Positions 59,779 to 64,000 of a stretch of 64,000 bases of DNA are shown here, in pieces; position 1 is the first letter of the stretch; every line of letters begins with the position of its first letter. The DNA is taken from assembly GCF_014207745.1 (NCBI RefSeq), contig NZ_JACHJB010000004.1, positions 310,001 through 374,000 of the forward strand, in the 5' to 3' direction. Source of the stretch: Nonomuraea muscovyensis (GTDB lineage Bacteria > Actinomycetota > Actinomycetes > Streptosporangiales > Streptosporangiaceae). The notes beneath the pieces were generated by a model that was given only the letters and a program-made list of their open reading frames with translations, was not told the origin of the DNA and did not search any database. The position numbers and the translations under genes are program-made.

Positions 59779-60702
59779 ATGAACATCGCACTCGGCACCA
59801 TTCCTTTCGGCACGACCGTCAGCGAGCGGGACTCGTTCGCGATCCTCGACCGGTTCCACGAGGCCGGTGGCACGATGCTGGACACCTCGAACAACTATCC
59901 GTTCTGGGTGGAGGGCTGCTCGGGCGACGAGAGCGAGCAGACCATCGGCGCCTGGCTGGCCGCGCGGGGCAACCGCGACGCCATGGTCGTCGGCACGAAG
60001 GCGGGCGCCCGGCCCACGACGCCCGGCGACAGGACGCTGGACTCGGCGGAGGGGCTGTCCGCCGCCGCCGTCGCCCGCGCCGCCGAGGCCAGCCTGCGGC
60101 GGCTGCGCACCGACCGGATCGACGTCTACTGGGCGCATATCGAGGACCGTTCGGTACGCCTTGAGGAGACCCTGGGCGCCTTCGACGCGCTCGCCCGGCA
60201 GGGCAAGGTGCAGAGCGTGGGCGCCAGCAACGTGCCCGCCTGGCGCCTGGAGCGCGCCCGGAACACCTCGGCCGCGCACGGCTGGCTGCCCTACACGCAC
60301 GTCCAGCTCCGCCACACCTACCTGCGTCCGCGCCCGTTCACCCGGCTCGCCGAGACGGGCCACGTGATCGCCTCGGACGAGATGCTCGACTACCTGCGCG
60401 CGGAGCCGGACGTGACGCTGTGGGCGTACAACACGCTGATGGCGGGCCGCTACACCCGCGCGGACCGCCCGCTGCCGGAGTCCTACGACCACCCGGGCAC
60501 GACGCGGCGGCTGGCCGTGCTGCGGGAGGTGGCCGCGGAGCTGGGGGTGACGCCGAACCAGGTGGTGCTGGCCTGGATCCTGGCCGGCGGCCACGTCCCC
60601 ATCGTCGGCGTCTCCAGCCTGGCGCAGCTCGACGAGGCGATCGCCGCGACGGAGGTCAAGCTGGACGACGAGCTGCGCGCACGGCTGGACGCGGCAGGCT
60701 GA
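59779..60702 (+). CDS. Aldo/keto reductase
   Basis: A 307-residue TIM-barrel NADPH-dependent reductase with MLDTSNNY (Asp, Tyr), VVGTKAG (Lys), IDVYWAHIED (His) and the C-terminal VLAWILAGGHVPIVGVSS cofactor segment. Reduces aldehydes or ketones; probably induced by the MerR protein in response to its substrate. Confidence 0.92.
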   Translation: MNIALGTIPFGTTVSERDSFAILDRFHEAGGTMLDTSNNYPFWVEGCSGDESEQTIGAWLAARGNRDAMVVGTKAGARPTTPGDRTLDSAEGLSAAAVARAAEASLRRLRTDRIDVYWAHIEDRSVRLEETLGAFDALARQGKVQSVGASNVPAWRLERARNTSAAHGWLPYTHVQLRHTYLRPRPFTRLAETGHVIASDEMLDYLRAEPDVTLWAYNTLMAGRYTRADRPLPESYDHPGTTRRLAVLREVAAELGVTPNQVVLAWILAGGHVPIVGVSSLAQLDEAIAATEVKLDDELRARLDAAG

Positions 60703-60719
60703 GCCGCCGCCTGACACGG

Positions 60720-61358
60720 TCAGGGCAGGTGGTCGGCCAGGTAGCGGCGGACCAGCAGCTTGCACTCGGCGATCATCGCCGGATCGCCCTCGGGGTCCAT
60801 CCGGAACGCCAGCTTCAGCACCGCGTCGGTGGCCTCCACCGCCACCAGCAGCGCCCGGTCGAGGCCGGGGCCGGCGGGAGCGTCCAGCAGGTCGAGCGTG
60901 AGCGCCCGCAGCCGGTCGGCCACGACCGCGTTGTTCTCCAGCGCGGCGTCGAGCATCCGGTCGCTGCCCTCGATCGCGGGCCCGCCGGGCGCGGTGAGCA
61001 CCTCGCCGAAGTCGACCACCGCGAAGCCGGGGGTGGTGCGCTTCATCGCGACGAACTCGTCGACGGCCAACTCGACGAGGTCGGTCCAGTGGCCGAGGTC
61101 GGCCCGCGCGATCCGCTCGGTCACGCGCTCCAGGAACGCGTCGAGGTTGCGCAGCGCCAGGGCCCGCACCAGCCCCTGCTTGTCGGGGAAGAACTGGTAG
61201 AAGGTGCCGATCGGCACCTCCGCGCGGCGCGCGACCTCCTTCGTGGTCAGAGCCTCGTAGCCGACCTCGTCGAGGAGCCGGGCGCACTCGTCGAGCATGC
61301 GCTCGACCCGTTCGACGCTGCGGCGTTGGGCGGGGCGGCGCCGCAAGGTACTGGTCAT
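60720..61358 (-). CDS. TetR-family regulator
   Basis: A 212-residue repressor with HTH LTTKEVARRAEVPIGTFYQFFPDKQGLV. ATG 61358 is taken as start; the frame is open 23 codons further but runs through the operator. Divergent from the beta-glucosidase with a palindrome between, so it likely represses both. Confidence 0.92.
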   Translation of the reverse strand: MTSTLRRRPAQRRSVERVERMLDECARLLDEVGYEALTTKEVARRAEVPIGTFYQFFPDKQGLVRALALRNLDAFLERVTERIARADLGHWTDLVELAVDEFVAMKRTTPGFAVVDFGEVLTAPGGPAIEGSDRMLDAALENNAVVADRLRALTLDLLDAPAGPGLDRALLVAVEATDAVLKLAFRMDPEGDPAMIAECKLLVRRYLADHLP

Positions 61359-61375
61359 GTCCCCATCCTGGCGTA

Positions 61376-61389
61376 TTACCGAACGGTAA
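61376..61389. promoter_or_regulatory. TetR-type operator between regulator and beta-glucosidase
   Basis: TTACCG-AA-CGGTAA is a 14-bp palindrome 17 bp upstream of the TetR start and just before the glucosidase promoter region. Confidence 0.7.
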
Positions 61390-61449
61390 AGGGCGCCTCC
61401 GGCGCCGTCAGATAACATGAGCCTCACTCATAATCAGTGGGGAGACGAG

Positions 61450-62766
61450 ATGTTCCTGTGGGGCACGGCCACGGCCGCCTACCAGATCGAGGGAGCCACC
61501 GGCGAGGACGGCCGGGGGCCGTCCGTCTGGGACACCTTCGCGCACGAACCCGGCCGCGTGCGCGACGGGCACACCGGCGACGTGGCCTGCGACCACTACC
61601 ACCGGTGGCGCGAGGACGTGGCGCTCATGAGCGAGCTGGGCGCCGGCGCCTACCGGTTCTCGATCTCCTGGCCGCGCGTCCTGCCCGAGGGGATCGGCGC
61701 CCCGAACCCCCAGGGCCTCGACTTCTACGACCGGCTGGTGGACGGGCTGCTGGCCGCGGGCATCACGCCGGTGCCGACGCTGTTCCACTGGGACCTGCCG
61801 CAGGCGCTGCAGGACCGCGGCGGCTGGCTGAACCGCGACGTCGCCGGCTGGTTCGCCGACTACGCGGCGGTCGTCGCCGAGCGGCTCGCCGACCGGGTGC
61901 GCATGTGGATCACGCTGAACGAGCCGTTCGTCCACATGGCCTTCGGGTACGGCATGGGCATCCACGCGCCGGGCCAGGCGCTGCTGCTCGACGCGCTGCC
62001 CGTGGCCCACCACCAGCTTCTCGGCCACGGGCTGGCCGTGCGGGCGCTGCGGGCGGCCGGGGCCGAGCAGGTGCTGCTCACCAACAACTGCACGCCCGTC
62101 CGGCCCGCCTCCGGCTCGCCGCAGGACGTGGCGGCCGCCGACGCCTACGACGTCCTGCACAACAGGCTGTTCGCCGACCCGGTGCTCCTCGGCCGCTACC
62201 CCGACCTGTCGGCGTACGGTGTCGACGCGCCGGACGACGCGCTGGGCGTCCGCGACGGCGACCTGGCCACGATCGCCGCCCCGCTGGACGGCCTGGGGGT
62301 CAACTACTACAACCCCACGCGCATCGCCGCCCCGGCAGGCGCCGAGCCCGGCCTGCCGTTCGCCGACGTCGGCATCACCGGCCATCCGACCACCGCCTTC
62401 GGCTGGCCGGTCGTGCCCGACGGCCTGCGCGAGCTGCTCACCGGCCTGCGCGACCGCTACGGCGCCGCCCTCCCACCGATCTACGTCACCGAGAACGGCT
62501 GCTCCCAGCCCGACGAGCTCACCCCCGAGGGCGTGGACGACCAGGAGCGGATCGCGTTCCTGCGCGACCACATCGCCGCCATGGAGCGGGCCCGCGCCGA
62601 GGGCGTGGACGTGCGGGGCTACTTCGTCTGGTCGCTGCTGGACAACTTCGAGTGGGCCGAGGGCTACCACCAGCGCTTCGGCCTCGTCCACGTGGACTTC
62701 GCCACCCAGCGCCGCACCCCGAAGGCGTCCTTCCGCTGGTACAGGGACTTCCTGGCCGGCCACTGA
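61450..62766 (+). CDS. GH1 beta-glucosidase
   Basis: A 438-residue family 1 glycosidase: FLWGTATAAYQIEGA at the N-terminus, acid/base E158 in TLNEP, nucleophile E348 in YVTENG, and YFVWSLLDNFEWAEGY. No signal peptide, so it acts on imported disaccharides. ATG 61450 is preferred because GGGGAG lies 5 nt upstream; ATG 61417 would add 11 residues but sits inside a TAACAT -10-like box. Controlled by the divergent TetR. Confidence 0.92.
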   Translation: MFLWGTATAAYQIEGATGEDGRGPSVWDTFAHEPGRVRDGHTGDVACDHYHRWREDVALMSELGAGAYRFSISWPRVLPEGIGAPNPQGLDFYDRLVDGLLAAGITPVPTLFHWDLPQALQDRGGWLNRDVAGWFADYAAVVAERLADRVRMWITLNEPFVHMAFGYGMGIHAPGQALLLDALPVAHHQLLGHGLAVRALRAAGAEQVLLTNNCTPVRPASGSPQDVAAADAYDVLHNRLFADPVLLGRYPDLSAYGVDAPDDALGVRDGDLATIAAPLDGLGVNYYNPTRIAAPAGAEPGLPFADVGITGHPTTAFGWPVVPDGLRELLTGLRDRYGAALPPIYVTENGCSQPDELTPEGVDDQERIAFLRDHIAAMERARAEGVDVRGYFVWSLLDNFEWAEGYHQRFGLVHVDFATQRRTPKASFRWYRDFLAGH

Positions 62767-62815
62767 ACCGCTCGGCCCCGCCGCCGTCGTCGTGGCGTGG
62801 CGCGGCGTGGCCGGG

Positions 62816-63712
62816 TCAGAACACCGACACGTGGACGTGGTCGTAGTGGTTGGCGGTGGCACCGCCGCGGTCGGACATGGGGTCCCAGCCGCCGCCCGAG
62901 CGGATGTCGTAGTAGCGCTGCTTCCAGATGATGTACATCACGCCGAGCCGTGACCCGTTCTGGATCAGCCACTCCGCCAGCGCGTCGCCCCGCGCGGCGT
63001 CGGCCCCGCCGGCCACCGAGCCACCACCGGAGATCATGAAGTCGCAGGCCCGGCCCTTGCCGTGCTCGCCGGGGTCGCCGCGGCGCAGGCAGCCGACGCC
63101 GTGGGGCATGGGGAAGTTCTGCATGACCTCGGCGCGGACCGAGATCATGCGCTGGGTGAGCCCCTCGGCGCCGCCGGGCTGCTGGAAGCCGTACTTCGCG
63201 AGCAGCCGCTCCACCTCGCGGCGCTTGCCCATGAGGGTCTTGACCTCCCGCTCCATCTTCTTGATCTTGTCGTTGGCGGCGAGCTTGGCCTTCTTGGCGT
63301 CCTCGATCATCTTCTCGACGCGCCTGACCTTGTGGATGCGCTCCTCGGCCATGTGGCCGAGGTTCGCCGCCTGGCCCAGCATCGCGTGGGGCTCGGTCTT
63401 GAAGGAGAAGAGCTGGAAGCCGTCGATCGGGCCGGCGATGTAGGTCGTCTGCGCGATGGTCCTGACCTCGGTCCTGGCGGCGTCGAGCCGCTTCTGCAGG
63501 CCGTCGGAGTTGTCGAGGGCGCGTTTGGCCTGGATGCGCAACTCTTCCAGGCTCTGGATCTGGCCACGGTAGAGCTGGTTGAGCCGAGCCGCGTCCTTGG
63601 TGAGCTTGCGCAACTGGGCCGGGCTGGGGTCGGCGGAGGCCCCGGGCTGGAAGGGGAACACGAACAGCCCGGCCAGGAGGACGACAAAAAGGGCAAAACG
63701 ACCCGTTTTCAC
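62816..63712 (-). CDS. Secreted coiled-coil protein with ARB-07466-like C-terminal domain
   Basis: A 298-residue exported protein: signal peptide (about 1-27, cleavage after GASA), a long charged coiled coil (about 33-185), and a globular end with CLRRGDPGEHGKGRACDFM and HYDHVHVSVF, whose Asp and His residues recall zinc peptidoglycan hydrolases. Similar proteins work at the cell wall, like RipA-type hydrolases. GTG start after GAGGGGAGGG. Confidence 0.87.
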   Translation of the reverse strand: MKTGRFALFVVLLAGLFVFPFQPGASADPSPAQLRKLTKDAARLNQLYRGQIQSLEELRIQAKRALDNSDGLQKRLDAARTEVRTIAQTTYIAGPIDGFQLFSFKTEPHAMLGQAANLGHMAEERIHKVRRVEKMIEDAKKAKLAANDKIKKMEREVKTLMGKRREVERLLAKYGFQQPGGAEGLTQRMISVRAEVMQNFPMPHGVGCLRRGDPGEHGKGRACDFMISGGGSVAGGADAARGDALAEWLIQNGSRLGVMYIIWKQRYYDIRSGGGWDPMSDRGGATANHYDHVHVSVF

Positions 63713-63741
63713 GCCCGCCCTCCCCTCATAGACGGACCGAA

Positions 63742-63771
63742 ACTATAGAAGATGATCTTGAATGCTGTCAC
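63742..63771 (-). promoter_or_regulatory. Likely promoter of the coiled-coil secreted protein
   Basis: On the minus strand GTGACA (63771-63766) and TATAGT (63747-63742) are 18 bp apart and 30 bp upstream of the GTG start, a good housekeeping-sigma promoter match. Confidence 0.6.
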
Positions 63772-63911
63772 CTGAACAGGACAACCCGTATGGGTTGGCG
63801 ATCTATATCACGATTTTTCAGTACATAAGGTCAAGATAAAGATTGGGCCTTGCCAAGATCGGAGGGCCGGTTTGAGATGGCGACGAACTCGTCTCTGCGA
63901 AGGGGCAGACC

Positions 63912-64000
63912 GTGTCGCGAACCTCAGCCCTCGCCCTCGCCGTCGTCCTCGGCCTGGGCACGTCCCTGGCAGCCGTGGAAGCGCAGGCGGCGACCGACCC
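63912..64000 (+). CDS. Start of a secreted protein (partial)
   Basis: Only the first 29 codons are in the window. GTG 63912 follows GAAGGGG; the peptide has Arg at 3, a hydrophobic core of Leu/Ala/Val and a likely cleavage site after AQA, i.e. a classical signal peptide. The 200 bp between it and the divergent coiled-coil gene are A/T-rich and hold the promoters. The mature protein cannot be identified. Confidence 0.7.
   Translation, partial: MSRTSALALAVVLGLGTSLAAVEAQAATD

Noticed and set aside
63713..63911. A ydaO-type riboswitch before the cell-wall-related secreted proteins
   Set aside because: Such genes often carry one, but I could not find the conserved paired elements in this A/T-rich gap.

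Overview
The window is very GC-rich DNA from a filamentous actinobacterium. A Streptosporangiales genus such as Nonomuraea or Actinomadura is my guess, because of the tightly overlapping ATGA/GTGA gene junctions, rare TTA codons, a 6C-type small RNA, an IdeR-like iron box and many LacI/TetR regulators. No transposase, integrase, CRISPR array or replication origin was seen.

Region 1 (1 to about 31,090) is most of one side of a modular polyketide gene cluster. It holds the full starter-unit cassette known from beta-amino-acid macrolactams such as vicenistatin and fluvirucin: a VinN-like adenylating enzyme (8981-7473), a VinO-like PLP decarboxylase (7476-6235), a second adenylating enzyme (10553-9075), a free-standing carrier protein (10618-10857), a VinK-like acyltransferase (11811-10900) and a VinJ-like iminopeptidase (12719-11808). 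The type I PKS (6238 to beyond base 1) opens with its own loading ACP, followed by a fully reducing KS-AT-DH-ER-KR module. Around these are deoxysugar genes (3,5-epimerase, DegT aminotransferase, RfbA, RfbB), a secreted penicillin-acylase-like hydrolase, and an extender-unit operon (carboxyltransferase, crotonyl-CoA carboxylase/reductase, KAS III, 3-hydroxyacyl-CoA dehydrogenase, esterase) that points to ethylmalonyl-CoA. A type II thioesterase, a LAL-family LuxR activator, a DHA2 exporter and a zinc-ribbon TetR complete the set. No glutamate mutase and no glycosyltransferase lie in the window. The inferred product is a glycosylated macrolactam with ethyl branches and a beta-alanine-type starter, i.e. 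fluvirucin-like; this is not proven. Four promoters in the cluster share paired AGGG(G) repeats about one helical turn apart, and three cluster genes carry a TTA codon.

Region 2 (31,120-36,310) holds a Sfp-type phosphopantetheinyl transferase overlapping a metallophosphoesterase (a PptT/PptH-like pair), tRNA-Lys(CUU) with a strong terminator, a nucleoside hydrolase, a 6C-like RNA, OsmC, ApbE, a small unknown protein and a four-helix membrane protein.

Region 3 (36,320-43,050) holds a LacI regulator facing an amidohydrolase/cysteine-dioxygenase pair across a triple operator, an iron-regulated FhuF-like protein, a second LacI regulator, and an MFS exporter divergent from an ArsR-like regulator.

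Region 4 (43,160-55,830) holds a SorC-controlled sugar operon (lipoprotein, ATPase, permease, two FGGY kinases, phosphatase, 2-hydroxyacid dehydrogenase), an F420-type flavin oxidoreductase, and a three-gene sugar ABC importer. That importer's operator matches the one in front of the LacI gene 16 kb away.

Region 5 (55,920-64,000) holds an ABC exporter, a penicillin-binding-protein homologue that has lost all three catalytic motifs, a MerR/aldo-keto reductase pair with twin operators, a TetR/beta-glucosidase pair, a secreted coiled-coil protein and the start of another secreted protein.
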